Shown here piece by piece: positions 1 to 8,756 of a stretch of DNA of 36,527 nucleotides. The notes below the pieces were generated by a model. That model had not been told where the DNA came from. It saw only the letters and a program-made list of their open reading frames with translations, and ran no database searches. The position numbers and the translations under genes were made by a program. This DNA is from Schumannella soli. Lineage in GTDB: Bacteria; Actinomycetota; Actinomycetes; Actinomycetales; Microbacteriaceae. Positions within the stretch are counted from its first letter, which is position 1; each line of letters begins with the position of its first letter. The stretch covers positions 25,602 through 62,128 of the forward strand of contig NZ_VHQG01000002.1 of assembly GCF_006517435.1 (NCBI RefSeq). The letters are read 5' to 3'.

Positions 1-20
1 ACTGCGTGTGCTGTGCGGGT

Positions 21-1406
21 TCAGGAGGCGGCGGCCGGGATGCGCGACGTGCGCAGCGCATCCACCTCGCGGCGCGCCGGCATGGCCCGGCCGACCGCGG
101 CCTCGTCGGCGACGTCGTAGTCGACGCCGTCGAAGCGATCGGGGCGGTAGAGCGCCGGGTCGCCGGCGACGGGCGGCGCGCCGGTGACGAGGTCGGCGAC
201 GAGCCGGCCGAGGCCCGGGCCGTGCGTGACCCCCGATTCGTTGTCGCCGGCAACGACCCAGAGGTCGGCGGCCTCGGGCACGGGGCCGGCGATGAAGCGG
301 CGGTCGGCCGTCATCGAGACGACGCCCTGCGTCCACTCCGCGGTGTCGGCGTAGTCGCCGCCCGAGGGGATGAGCGCGGCGAGCACCGGCGCGAGCTGCT
401 CGCGCATCGCGTCGATGAGGTCGGTGCGCTGCGGTCGGCGCTCGGCGGTCACGTCCGCCGAGCCGAGCGCCTCGTAGCCGCCGCCGTGGCCGTAGGTGAG
501 GCCGCCGCGGTGCTCGCGCACCCACAGTCCCTGCAGCTCGGGCAGCATCAGCGTCGGGATCTGTCCGAGGCCGAAGGGCTTGGTCGTGAGCCGGGAGGCG
601 AGCACCCGCGCGAACGGCAGGGTGCGGCCGAGCGGGGAGAGCAGCGCGTTCGTCCACGAGCCGGAGGCCAGCACGACCTGGCCGGCGCGCAACTCGGCGC
701 CGGCGGTGGTGCGCACGCCGACGGTGCGCCCGTCCTCGACGAGCACGCTCGCCACCGGGGTGCAGTTCTCGAAGCGCACGCCCGCGCGCGCGACCTCGGC
801 GGCCAGCGCGAGCGCCGCATCCGGGGCGCTGATCTGGATGCCGCCGGGGTGCAGGAAGCCGCCGGTCACGGCCGCGGCGCTGACCCCGGGCACGACCTGG
901 GCGACCTCGTCGGGCGTCAGAAGGCGCGCCCCCGCGGGCTTCAGCGGGTGCCGGTCGAAGGGCAGGATGTGGTCGCGGTACCCCTCGTCGGTGACGCTGA
1001 GCCAGACGTTGCCGCGGTCGCGGAATCCGATGTCGGCTGTGCCGGCGAGCTCGCGGTAGAAGTCGATGCCGTACTGCTCGAGATCGCGCTCCGACTCGTT
1101 CCAGTACCAGGCGTAGCCGGCGGCCCACAGCCCGACGAAGCCGGCGCCGGCGGCGGTCGTGCCCGAGGCGGGCGTGCCCTCGTCGACGACCGTGACCCGG
1201 CGCCCGGCGCGGGCGAGGTGCAGCGCGGTCGAGAGCCCGAAGAGTCCCGAGCCGACGACGAGCACGTCGGGCAGTTCGGCCGACGCCCGGTCGCCGTGCG
1301 TCAGATCGGCGACGGGGTGAGCGGACACGGGCGACCTCGGATCGTTCGGGTGGATGCCGCCTCCGGGCGCGACGACCGGGAACGACAGGTGTGGTGTATC
1401 GCTCAC
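21..1406 (-). CDS. FAD-dependent oxidoreductase, D-amino-acid oxidase (DAO) family
   Basis: The protein is a cytosolic flavoprotein of the DAO/glycine oxidase/sarcosine oxidase fold, which oxidises amines or amino acids; the substrate cannot be read from sequence. The dinucleotide-binding motif GSGLFGLSTALHLARAG lies near residues 52-68 and is followed by the acidic end of strand 2 (VVDEG). A C-terminal segment with GDNESGVTHGPGLG matches the FAD-closing motif of the family. The length, 461 aa, is somewhat long because about 46 unconserved residues precede the Rossmann fold. The start is uncertain. The GTG at 1406 overlaps a -10-like TAGCGT (1405-1410), so a transcript from that box would exclude it. 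An in-frame GTG at 1328 has GAGG 6 nt upstream and would give 435 aa. A perfect 14-bp palindrome lies just upstream (1432-1445). Confidence 0.85.
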   Translation of the reverse strand: MSDTPHLSFPVVAPGGGIHPNDPRSPVSAHPVADLTHGDRASAELPDVLVVGSGLFGLSTALHLARAGRRVTVVDEGTPASGTTAAGAGFVGLWAAGYAWYWNESERDLEQYGIDFYRELAGTADIGFRDRGNVWLSVTDEGYRDHILPFDRHPLKPAGARLLTPDEVAQVVPGVSAAAVTGGFLHPGGIQISAPDAALALAAEVARAGVRFENCTPVASVLVEDGRTVGVRTTAGAELRAGQVVLASGSWTNALLSPLGRTLPFARVLASRLTTKPFGLGQIPTLMLPELQGLWVREHRGGLTYGHGGGYEALGSADVTAERRPQRTDLIDAMREQLAPVLAALIPSGGDYADTAEWTQGVVSMTADRRFIAGPVPEAADLWVVAGDNESGVTHGPGLGRLVADLVTGAPPVAGDPALYRPDRFDGVDYDVADEAAVGRAMPARREVDALRTSRIPAAAS

Positions 1407-1431
1407 GCTACTGTCGCGCGCGACCGCACCC

Positions 1432-1445
1432 GCGTCACGTGACGC
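1432..1445. promoter_or_regulatory. Perfect 14-bp palindrome, candidate operator of the DAO-family gene
   Basis: GCGTCACGTGACGC reads identically on both strands. It lies in the 64-nt gap between the acetyltransferase stop and the oxidoreductase start. It would overlap the -35 region if TAGCGT on the minus strand (1410-1405) is the -10 box. The cognate regulator is not in the window. Confidence 0.45.
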
Positions 1446-1470
1446 CCTGTGACGAGACCGCGAGTCCGGC

Positions 1471-2592
1471 TCAGAGATCCGTGCGCCAGGCGCCCTCCAC
1501 CGCGATCGGCGCGAAGCCGACAGCCTCGTTGACGTCGAGCATGAAGCGGTTCTCCTCGGCGTTGAAGGTGATGACCGCCGGGTGGCCTGGACGCTCGCGC
1601 TGCAGCTGCTCGAGGTTGGCTAGCTTGACGAGCATCCCGAGGCGGTGGCCGCGATGCTCGCGCAGCACGATCGTGTCCTCCTGCGAGACGACGCGGCTCG
1701 TGTCGGGCGCGGTGTCGAAGTAGGTGTAGCCGGCGAGCTCGCCGCTCGGCCGGTGCACGGCCGCCGCGACGATCGTCTCGATGCCCGACTCGGCCTGGTC
1801 GCGCTCCTCGTCGACGACCCGCTCGGCCGTGTACGGATCCTCGGGCTCCTCCATCCCAGCGCTCGGCGCATCCGTCGACATGCGCGTCTTGAGTCGCGCG
1901 ATCTCGTCGAGCCACTCGGTCGGCGTCGCGCCGATCCAGGTCACGGTGTCGTAGTCGGGGCCGGATGCGGTGCGCGCCGCCGCCAGTCGCGCGGCCAGTT
2001 CGTCGTCGGGCATCGGCAGGTCGACCGAGCTGACCCGCTCGACCTGTTCGAGGCGGGCTCCCCGGCCGAGCGCGAAGCGCACGCTCGCGTGGTCGGCGGG
2101 CACCCGTCCGATCCCGGTCGGCGGCACGAGCACCTCCGCTCCGGCGGCGACCTCGGCGTCGCTCACGACCGGCGCGGCCGCCCAGGAGAGGAGCTTCGAC
2201 ACGCCGGACTCGCGCGCGAGGGTCTCAAGCCCATCGGCGAGCGCCGTGCCGATGCCGCGCCGCCGCGCATCCGCCGCGACCATGACACTGCAGAACCCGG
2301 TGTCGGGCGACGAGGCGGGCACGTGGAGCGCCGCGCGGCCGACGACACGTCCGTCGAGCTTCGCGAGCACCATCCGCCGGCGCTCCCAGCGCTGATTCGC
2401 CCAGGCGGGGAGCACCTCGCCGGGCTGCGAGGGGTCGGCGGCGCGGCCGAAGGCCTCGCGTTCGATCGCGTTCCAGAGCTCGACGGCGGCGCGGAAGTCG
2501 TCGACGTCGGCGGTCGCGGTGTCGAGCGAGACGGGGATGCGCAGCTCGGCGATCTCGACGTCGCCGTCGTGGGTCGCGGGTGCGGGGGTCAT
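1471..2592 (-). CDS. GNAT-family N-acetyltransferase with two GNAT domains
   Basis: This 373-aa cytosolic protein is predicted to transfer an acyl group from acyl-CoA to an unidentified amine. The N-terminal GNAT domain carries the acetyl-CoA pyrophosphate loop RRRGIGTA at about residues 110-117. A second, more divergent domain has HRGHRLGMLVK around residues 312-322 and ends in a typical GNAT strand (NEAVGFAPI). The tandem arrangement resembles mycothiol synthase-like and related two-domain actinobacterial acetyltransferases, but the substrate-defining features of MshD are not evident, so I do not name it. The start ATG at 2592 was chosen because GGAGG ends 6 nt upstream; the ATG at 2598 directly abuts that Shine-Dalgarno and is less likely. 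The gene precedes the DAO-family gene on the same strand, 64 nt apart. Confidence 0.85.
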   Translation of the reverse strand: MTPAPATHDGDVEIAELRIPVSLDTATADVDDFRAAVELWNAIEREAFGRAADPSQPGEVLPAWANQRWERRRMVLAKLDGRVVGRAALHVPASSPDTGFCSVMVAADARRRGIGTALADGLETLARESGVSKLLSWAAAPVVSDAEVAAGAEVLVPPTGIGRVPADHASVRFALGRGARLEQVERVSSVDLPMPDDELAARLAAARTASGPDYDTVTWIGATPTEWLDEIARLKTRMSTDAPSAGMEEPEDPYTAERVVDEERDQAESGIETIVAAAVHRPSGELAGYTYFDTAPDTSRVVSQEDTIVLREHRGHRLGMLVKLANLEQLQRERPGHPAVITFNAEENRFMLDVNEAVGFAPIAVEGAWRTDL

Positions 2593-2723
2593 CGTCATCC
2601 TCCGCCGCCCGGTGGTCGTGGTGGAGCGCGGAGACGTCGAAACGTGACGCGCGGCTCCGGGCAGCCGACCAGGATGCCCGACCCCGCCGCGGAGAGGCAA
2701 CCCGTCACGGCGGACCAGCAGGG

Positions 2724-2729
2724 TAGCGT
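2724..2729 (+). promoter_or_regulatory. Candidate -10 box of smc
   Basis: TAGCGT lies 61 nt upstream of the smc GTG in the 198-nt divergent gap between the acetyltransferase and smc. It would give a leader of about 55 nt that contains GGGAG just before the start. No good -35 hexamer is visible. Confidence 0.35.
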
Positions 2730-2790
2730 TGACCGATCATCGACTGCGGCCGGCCGGACGCCGCGGCGTGACTCGCGAAACGGGAGCCGC

Positions 2791-5700
2791 GTGTATCTGA
2801 AGAGCCTGACCCTCAAGGGGTTCAAGTCCTTCGCGCAGCCGACCGTGTTCGCCTTCGAGCCGGGCGTGACCTGCGTGGTCGGGCCCAACGGATCCGGCAA
2901 GTCGAACGTCGTCGACGCCCTCGCCTGGGTCATGGGCGAGCAGGGGGCCAAGACCCTGCGCGGCGGCAAGATGGAGGACGTCATCTTCGCCGGCACCTCC
3001 TCGCGCGGTCCTCTCGGCCGTGCCGAGGTGACGCTGACGATCGACAACAGCGACGGCGCGCTGCCGATCGAGTACAGCGAGGTCACGATCTCGCGCACCC
3101 TGTTCCGCAACGGCGGCAGCGAGTACGCGATCAACGGCCAGGGCTGCCGCCTGCTCGACGTGCAGGAGCTGCTGAGCGACTCGGGCCTCGGCCGCGAGAT
3201 GCACGTGATCGTCGGCCAGGGTCAGCTGGATGCGGTGCTGCGCGCCACTCCGGAAGACCGCCGCGGCTACATCGAGGAGGCCGCCGGCATCCTCAAGCAC
3301 CGTCGCCGCAAGGAGAAGACGGTGCGCAAGCTCGAGGCGATGCAGACGAACCTGACGCGTCTGAGCGATCTCGCGGGCGAGATCCGCCGCCAGCTGAAGC
3401 CGCTGGGCCGGCAGGCCGAGGTGGCCCGCGAGGCGCAGACGATCGCCGCGGTCGTGCGCGACGCCCGCGCGCGTCTGCTGGCCGACGAGGTCGTGACGCT
3501 GCGCGCGCAGCTCAGCGAGATGTCGAAGAGCGAGAGCGAGCGCAAGACCGAGCGGCTGGTGCTGCAGGAGCAGCTCGACCAGGCGAAGCTGCGGCAGGGC
3601 CGGCTCGAGCAGTCGATGAGCGGCGACGAGGTGGATGCGCACCGCCGCCTCGCCTTCGGGCTCGAGCAGGCGCAGGATCGTCTGCGTTCGCTGTCGTCGA
3701 TGGCGACGCAGCGGCTGACGCTGCTGAGTCAGCAGTCGGAGCTGCCCGGCATGGCCGCGACCGTCAGCACCGCGATGATCGCGGACGCCCGCGAGGAGGC
3801 CGTGCGCCTGCAGGGCGAGGTGACGGTCGCCGAGGATGCGCTGGGCAAGTCCGGCGCCGTCACGGCGACGGCCCGCGCGAACCTCGACGCGCTCGACGAG
3901 GAGATCAGCGCGCAGAGCGCCCTCGTCTCCCAGCACGATCTCGAGCAGGCGCGCCTCGGCAGCCAGGTCGAACTCGCCACCTCGCGCCTGACCGCCGCGC
4001 AGCAGCAGGTCGAGCGGCAGCGCACCGCGGCCGCGCAGGCCGAGGAGCGCCGCGAGCAGGCGCGCGCCGAGTTCCTCGCGGTCGACGGCGACGAGGCCGC
4101 GCCGGAGGGGGATGCGCAGATCCTCGCCGAGCAGGTGACGGTCGCCGAGGCCGAGGCGCAGCGGCTCGAGGGCGAGGTCGACGAGCTGCGGGATGCGCTC
4201 CACTCGGCCGAGCGCGAACGCGACGCCCTCGCCGCCCGCGTGAGCGCGCTGACGATGGCCGCCGACCAGCGCAGCGGTTCGGGCGCGATCGCCGAGGTCG
4301 ACGGCATCCGCGGGCCGGTGTCGGATGCCATCACGGTCGAGCAGGGCTGGGAGGCGTCGATCGCCGCGGCGCTCGGCAGCCTCGCCGAGGCCGTGCTCGC
4401 CGACAGCCGGGAGGCGGCGCTCGCCGCCCTCGAGCACGTGCACCGCACCGACGCCGGACAGGTCGAGATCGTCGTCGCGGATGCCCGTGCGGCGGCGGCT
4501 CCGGCTGATCTGCCGGAGGGCGCGCGCTCGGCGGTGGATCTCGTCGCGGCGCCAGACGGCATCCGCGGACTGCTCGCCCGCGTCGTGATCGTCGACGACC
4601 TCGACGCCGCGCGCGCCGCCTGGCCCGCGCTGCGCGAGCTCGACGGCGTCACGGTCATCACCCGCGACGGCGACGTGCTCGGCGAGCACGTGCTGCGCGG
4701 CGGCACCGGGGGAGCGCGGAGCCGGCTCGAGCTGCTGGCTGAGCGCGACGACGCGCAGGAGCGCCTCGTCGCCGTGTCGACCGACATCGAGCGCAGCGGC
4801 TTCGAGCTCGGTCAGCGTCGGGAGGCACTCGCCACGGCCCGCACCGCCGCGCGCGAGGCGGCCGCCCGGCAGAAGGAGTTCGACGCCGAGCTCGCCGCGC
4901 GCAGCCAGGCGCTCGGCCGCTCGCGCGTGCAGCTCGAGGCCGCCGAGGCCGAGGCCGAGCGCCTCGGCGACGGCATCGCCGCGCTCGCCGAGGCCGTGCG
5001 CGAGGCGACGACCGCGGCCGAGCGCGCGCAGGCCGAGCACGACGAGCACGCCGCGACGCCGCGTCCGATCCTCGACGTCTCCGCCCGCGACGGACTGCTG
5101 ATCGAGCTCGAGTCGGCCCGTCAGAACGAGGTCGAGCTGCGCGTGCAGCTCGAGACCGCGCGCGAGCGCGTGCGGGCGCAGAAGGCGACGGCCGAGCAGC
5201 TGCAGAAGCAGCTCGAAGCCGAGCGCGCCGCCGCCGAGGAGGCCGCGCGCGCCGCCGTGCTGCGCCGCCACCAGATCGAGACCGCGTCGGCCGTGCTCGA
5301 GGCGCTGCCGCCGGCGATCGACGTGGCCGACCGCTCCGTCGCTCAGGCACGCGAGCGCCTCGCCGTCGCCGAACGCGAGCGCGCGGAGCAGAACGAGGAG
5401 CTCAGCGGCCTGCGCGCCGCCGAATCGGGCCTGCGGGAGAAGCTCGCGGGACTCAACGAGAACGTGCACAGCCTCGAGATGCAGGCCTACGAGAAGAAGC
5501 TGCACCTGTCGCAGCTGCTCGAGCGCGCCGCGGGCGAGCTCGGCCTCGACGACGACGTGCTCGTGGCCGAGTACGGGCCCGACGTGCCCGTTCCGGTCGA
5601 CGTGCTGGATGCCGTGGACGCGCGGGGTGCGCGAGGCGAGTCCGGCGACGAGGCGGACGAGGATCTCGACGCGGACGCCGAGACCGACGCCGACGCCGAT

Positions 5701-6480
5701 GGCGAGACCGACGCCGATGGCGAGACCGACGCGGCCGCCGCCGCCGTCGAGAGCTCCGCCGACATCCCGACCGTGCCGTTCGTGCGCCGTGAGCAGCAGG
5801 CCCGCCTCGCCGCCGCCGAGCGCAAGCTCGGCCTGCTGGGCCGCGTCAACCCGCTCGCGCTCGAGGAGTTCGCGGCGCTCGAGCAGCGTCACAAGTTCCT
5901 CGTCGACCAGCTCGCCGACCTTACGAAGACCCGCAAGGACCTGACGACGATCATCGAGGAGATCGACGAGAAGATGCAGGACATCTTCGCCGCGGCCTTC
6001 GAGGACACCAGGGCGGCGTTCAACCGCGTCTTCCCGATCCTGTTCCCGGGCGGCACCGGCAGCATCCTGCTCACCAACCCGGATGACATGCTCACGACGG
6101 GCATCGAGGTCACGGTCAAGCCGGCCGGCAAGAAGATCGAGCGGCTGTCGCTGCTCTCCGGCGGCGAGCGCTCGCTGGCCGCGGTCGCCCTGCTGATCGC
6201 GATCTTCAAGGCCCGCCCGAGCCCGTTCTACATCATGGACGAGGTCGAGGCCGCCCTCGACGACGCCAACCTCGGCCGCCTGCTGACGATCTTCGACGAC
6301 CTGCGCCAGAGCTCGCAGCTCATCGTCATCACCCACCAGAAGCGCACCATGGAGATCGCGGATGCGCTCTACGGCGTGAGCATGCGGCAGGACGGCGTCA
6401 GCGCCGTCGTCGGCCAGCGCGTGCAGACCGAGGCCGACCGCGAGAGGGCGCGCGCCGAGCTCGGCCGCGACCTCGACTGA
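2791..6480 (+). CDS. smc: Chromosome segregation ATPase SMC
   Basis: SMC is the ATPase of the bacterial condensin complex with ScpA and ScpB; it compacts and aligns sister chromosomes. The 1229-aa protein has the full architecture. An N-terminal Walker A, GPNGSGKS, is at residues 31-38. A long coiled coil follows, then a hinge domain at about residues 505-646, a second coiled coil, and a C-terminal head with the signature LSGGERS near residue 1123 and Walker B FYIMDE near residue 1147. The reading frame is open far upstream, but homology begins at VYLKSLTLKGFKSF, so the GTG at 2791 (GGGAG upstream) is the start. An acidic, repetitive insert (residues about 951-990) sits in the C-terminal coiled-coil arm. 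ftsY, its usual near neighbour, is 6 kb downstream. Confidence 0.97.
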   Translation: MYLKSLTLKGFKSFAQPTVFAFEPGVTCVVGPNGSGKSNVVDALAWVMGEQGAKTLRGGKMEDVIFAGTSSRGPLGRAEVTLTIDNSDGALPIEYSEVTISRTLFRNGGSEYAINGQGCRLLDVQELLSDSGLGREMHVIVGQGQLDAVLRATPEDRRGYIEEAAGILKHRRRKEKTVRKLEAMQTNLTRLSDLAGEIRRQLKPLGRQAEVAREAQTIAAVVRDARARLLADEVVTLRAQLSEMSKSESERKTERLVLQEQLDQAKLRQGRLEQSMSGDEVDAHRRLAFGLEQAQDRLRSLSSMATQRLTLLSQQSELPGMAATVSTAMIADAREEAVRLQGEVTVAEDALGKSGAVTATARANLDALDEEISAQSALVSQHDLEQARLGSQVELATSRLTAAQQQVERQRTAAAQAEERREQARAEFLAVDGDEAAPEGDAQILAEQVTVAEAEAQRLEGEVDELRDALHSAERERDALAARVSALTMAADQRSGSGAIAEVDGIRGPVSDAITVEQGWEASIAAALGSLAEAVLADSREAALAALEHVHRTDAGQVEIVVADARAAAAPADLPEGARSAVDLVAAPDGIRGLLARVVIVDDLDAARAAWPALRELDGVTVITRDGDVLGEHVLRGGTGGARSRLELLAERDDAQERLVAVSTDIERSGFELGQRREALATARTAAREAAARQKEFDAELAARSQALGRSRVQLEAAEAEAERLGDGIAALAEAVREATTAAERAQAEHDEHAATPRPILDVSARDGLLIELESARQNEVELRVQLETARERVRAQKATAEQLQKQLEAERAAAEEAARAAVLRRHQIETASAVLEALPPAIDVADRSVAQARERLAVAERERAEQNEELSGLRAAESGLREKLAGLNENVHSLEMQAYEKKLHLSQLLERAAGELGLDDDVLVAEYGPDVPVPVDVLDAVDARGARGESGDEADEDLDADAETDADADGETDADGETDAAAAAVESSADIPTVPFVRREQQARLAAAERKLGLLGRVNPLALEEFAALEQRHKFLVDQLADLTKTRKDLTTIIEEIDEKMQDIFAAAFEDTRAAFNRVFPILFPGGTGSILLTNPDDMLTTGIEVTVKPAGKKIERLSLLSGGERSLAAVALLIAIFKARPSPFYIMDEVEAALDDANLGRLLTIFDDLRQSSQLIVITHQKRTMEIADALYGVSMRQDGVSAVVGQRVQTEADRERARAELGRDLD
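5650..5735 (+). repeat. Asp/Ala/Glu/Thr-coding degenerate repeat inside smc
   Basis: The segment contains GACGCCGATGGCGAGACC-type units repeated in frame. It codes a run of Asp-Ala, Asp-Gly and Glu-Thr-Asp (ETDADADGETDADGETD). The repeat lies in the C-terminal coiled-coil arm and preserves the reading frame. Confidence 0.75.
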
Positions 6481-6526
6481 CCGCGCCGGGCCCGACCACG
6501 CCCACGACCTCGGGCATCATGGCCCC

Positions 6527-7792
6527 ATGAGCGCGGCGCCCGACACCCGACCGTTCCCCGGCGTCGCCGGCCGCGTGCGCCGCATGGTCGGGCGCGATCC
6601 GCACGAGTCGGAGCGCGCCTCCACCCCGCTCGAGCTGCTCTTCGATCTGGCCTTCGTCGTCGCCTTCGGCATCGCGGGCGAGCAGATGGCGCACGCGCTC
6701 GCCGAGGGGCACGTCGCGACGGCCATCGGCGGCTTCGCCTTCGGCATGTTCTCGATCGTCTGGGCGTGGATCAACTTCAGCTGGTTCGCCTCGGCGTTCG
6801 ACACCGACGACTGGGTCTACCGCGTCACGACGATGGTGCAGATGGTTGGCGTCGTCATCCTCGCCCTCGGTCTCTCCGACATCTTCCACTCGCTCGACGA
6901 GGGCCACACGATCGACAACACGGTCGTCGTCGCCGGCTACGTCGTCATGCGCGTCGCGATGGTCGCGCAGTGGCTGCGCCTCGCCGCGCAGTCGCCCGAG
7001 CATCGCCGCACCGCGCTCACCTACGCCCTCGCGATCGCGATCGCCCAGGTCGGCTGGGTCGTGCTCGCCGCCGTGCACCTCGCTCTCGTGCCGACCATCA
7101 TCGGCTCGATGGCGCTGTTCCTCATCGAGCTCTCCGGTCCGGCCCTGAGCGAGCGGCGCGGCGCCACCCCGTGGCATCCGCACCACATCGCCGAGCGCTA
7201 CGGACTGCTCGCGCTCATCGCCCTCGGCGAGGGCGTGCTCGGAACGGTCGCCGCCGTGCAGCCGATCATCGAGGAGCACGGCTGGTCGGGCGACGCGATC
7301 GTGCTCGTCATCGCCGGCGTCGTGCTGACCTTCGGCCTCTGGTGGGCCTACTTCGCGGTGCCGTTCGGGCATCTGCTGCACGGGCGCCGCAGCGGTCGCG
7401 CCGCCTTCTCGTTCGGCTACCTGCACATCCTCGTGTTCGCCGCGATCGCCGCCGTGGGCGCCGGGCTGCACGTGGGGGCTTACGTGATCGAGGGCGAGGC
7501 GCACGTCGGCTACGGGGCGGCGGTGCGCGCCGTCGCGATTCCGGTCGCGGTCTTCCTGGTCGTGTATCTCGGCATCGCCGACCTCCTCGTCCGGCGCGTC
7601 GCGGCTGCCCAGGTCGGCGCGCTCGCGCTCGCGCTGGCGGTGCTCGCGCTCGCCGTCGTGCTGTCGGAGAGCGGCACGCCGTTCGCGCTCGACATCCTGC
7701 TCGTCGCCGCGGCGCCGTGGATCGTCGTGATCAGCACCGAGACCGTCGGCCGCCGGCACTTCGCGGCGCATCTGGCGGGCGCCGGGGCCTGA
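6527..7792 (+). CDS. Low temperature requirement protein A (LtrA)-like membrane protein
   Basis: This 421-aa polytopic membrane protein matches the LtrA family, named from a Listeria locus needed for growth in the cold; its molecular activity is unknown. The family hallmark near the N-terminus, TPLELLFDLAFVVAFG (about residues 33-48), is present. About ten to twelve hydrophobic segments follow, including FGMFSIVWAWINFSWF and GLWWAYFAVPF, which are typical conserved LtrA stretches. The ATG at 6527 was chosen because the domain starts about 30 residues later. The hexamer CATCAT ends exactly 6 nt before the ATG, the spacing seen at other putative leaderless starts here. It follows smc by 46 nt and converges on the next gene. 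Confidence 0.85.
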   Translation: MSAAPDTRPFPGVAGRVRRMVGRDPHESERASTPLELLFDLAFVVAFGIAGEQMAHALAEGHVATAIGGFAFGMFSIVWAWINFSWFASAFDTDDWVYRVTTMVQMVGVVILALGLSDIFHSLDEGHTIDNTVVVAGYVVMRVAMVAQWLRLAAQSPEHRRTALTYALAIAIAQVGWVVLAAVHLALVPTIIGSMALFLIELSGPALSERRGATPWHPHHIAERYGLLALIALGEGVLGTVAAVQPIIEEHGWSGDAIVLVIAGVVLTFGLWWAYFAVPFGHLLHGRRSGRAAFSFGYLHILVFAAIAAVGAGLHVGAYVIEGEAHVGYGAAVRAVAIPVAVFLVVYLGIADLLVRRVAAAQVGALALALAVLALAVVLSESGTPFALDILLVAAAPWIVVISTETVGRRHFAAHLAGAGA

Positions 7793-7799
7793 CACCGAG

Positions 7800-7823
7800 C
7801 GGACTGACGTGCGCGGTCAGCCG
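7800..7823. terminator. Stem-loop between convergent genes
   Basis: CGG-A-CTGAC pairs with GTCAG-CCG (one bulged A) around a 7-nt loop. It overlaps the end of the minus-strand gene and sits 8 nt after the LtrA stop. There is no U-tract, so its role as a bidirectional terminator is inferred from position. Confidence 0.35.
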
Positions 7824-8728
7824 ACCGAGCTGAACGCCACCACGAGCACGACCACCACGATCGCGACCACCAGCACGATCGCCGCGAGACCGGCGAGCAC
7901 GGCGACGAGGATGCGGTTCACCTCGAACCAGGTCTGCGTGCGCGGATCCCAGCGCCGCATCTCGGCGGGCGTGGTCGGGCCCGGAACCGGCACCAGCTCC
8001 GCCCCGCGCGCCTGCAGATCGAGCGCGAGCGCGGTCAGCTGCTCGCGGCTCCACAGCAGACTCGTCAGCCACGCCCAGCGCCGTTCGGCCCCGAGGATCA
8101 TCTGGTGCGACAGCGAGCCGACCGCGCCGACGCTCATCTGCCCGACCGTCACGACGCGCTGCACCTCCGCCACCGAGAACGCCTTCGTCGGCAGCAGGCC
8201 CTGCACGATCACGTAGGCGCCGTCGCGGAACTCGATGCGGCTGCGGTTCACCGCGAGCGCCGTCAGCGTCACCGTGAGGCCGGCCAGCACGATCATGCCG
8301 ACGAGGTAGAGGCTCCACAGTCCGCTGCGCCACTGCAGCAGCGCGAGCAGGCCGAACAGCACGACATAGAGGGCGCCGAAGGTGATGTTGATGCGCCAGT
8401 AGCGCGCCGCGACCTCGCGGCTCGGGCGGAAGACCGTGCCGCCGGGCACGAACGGCGAGATGGATGCGGCGGGAGCGGGAGTGGGAGCGGGAGCCGGAGC
8501 CGGGCCGGCCGACGGGCCGGGAGCGGCGGGGTGCTGCGGCTGCCCGTCGTGCGGCGGCGACCACTGCGGCTGGCCGAACTGCTGCACGGGAGGCCGCGGC
8601 TGGCCGTGCTGCGGTGGGCCGTACTGCGGCTGGCCGTACTGCGGCTGGCCGTACTGCGGCGGGCCGTAATGCTGCGGTGCCGGCTGGTGGGGCTGCTGCG
8701 GCTGGCCGTACTGCGGGGCGTCGCTCAT
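7817..8728 (-). CDS. Membrane protein with Pro/Gln/Gly/Tyr-rich cytoplasmic N-terminus and PH-like region
   Basis: I do not recognise a named family. The 303-aa protein has a disordered N-terminus (residues 1 to about 95) with repeats of PQYGQ, followed by a Pro-Ala tract. Two transmembrane segments follow (FGALYVVLFGLLALLQW; LYLVGMIVLAGLTVTL). Next comes a soluble region of about 110 residues reminiscent of bacterial PH-like domains (IEFRDGAYVIVQGLLP). A single strongly hydrophobic C-terminal helix rich in Val/Ile closes the protein. Such Pro/Gly/Tyr/Gln-rich N-termini are common on actinobacterial membrane proteins. The ATG at 8728 has CAGACT on the minus strand exactly 6 nt upstream, suggesting a leaderless transcript. 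Confidence 0.7.
   Translation of the reverse strand: MSDAPQYGQPQQPHQPAPQHYGPPQYGQPQYGQPQYGPPQHGQPRPPVQQFGQPQWSPPHDGQPQHPAAPGPSAGPAPAPAPTPAPAASISPFVPGGTVFRPSREVAARYWRINITFGALYVVLFGLLALLQWRSGLWSLYLVGMIVLAGLTVTLTALAVNRSRIEFRDGAYVIVQGLLPTKAFSVAEVQRVVTVGQMSVGAVGSLSHQMILGAERRWAWLTSLLWSREQLTALALDLQARGAELVPVPGPTTPAEMRRWDPRTQTWFEVNRILVAVLAGLAAIVLVVAIVVVVLVVAFSSVG
8606..8665 (-). repeat. Four 15-nt tandem units coding PQYGQ-type repeats
   Basis: Units of GTACTGCGGCTGGCC (plus-strand reading) start at 8606, 8621, 8636 and 8651. The two middle copies are identical; the outer two differ at one to three positions. They encode the repeated Pro-Gln-Tyr-Gly-Gln/Pro of the neighbouring membrane protein's N-terminus. 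Confidence 0.8.
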
Positions 8729-8756
8729 CGCCCCAGTCTGACGCAGGACTGCGTCA

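Noticed and set aside
1645-2790. N-terminal extension of smc by about 380 residues
   Set aside because: The frame is open only because of GC bias; it lies antisense to the acetyltransferase, and SMC homology begins at the GTG at 2791 with GGGAG upstream.
2737-6336. 1199-codon open frame antisense to smc
   Set aside because: Its composition (Leu/Gly/Arg/His-rich, no motif) is the usual shadow of a high-GC coiled-coil gene; no promoter or ribosome site supports it.
8606-8665. Short regularly spaced repeats resembling a CRISPR array
   Set aside because: The units are contiguous 15-mers without spacers and encode PQYGQ in frame.
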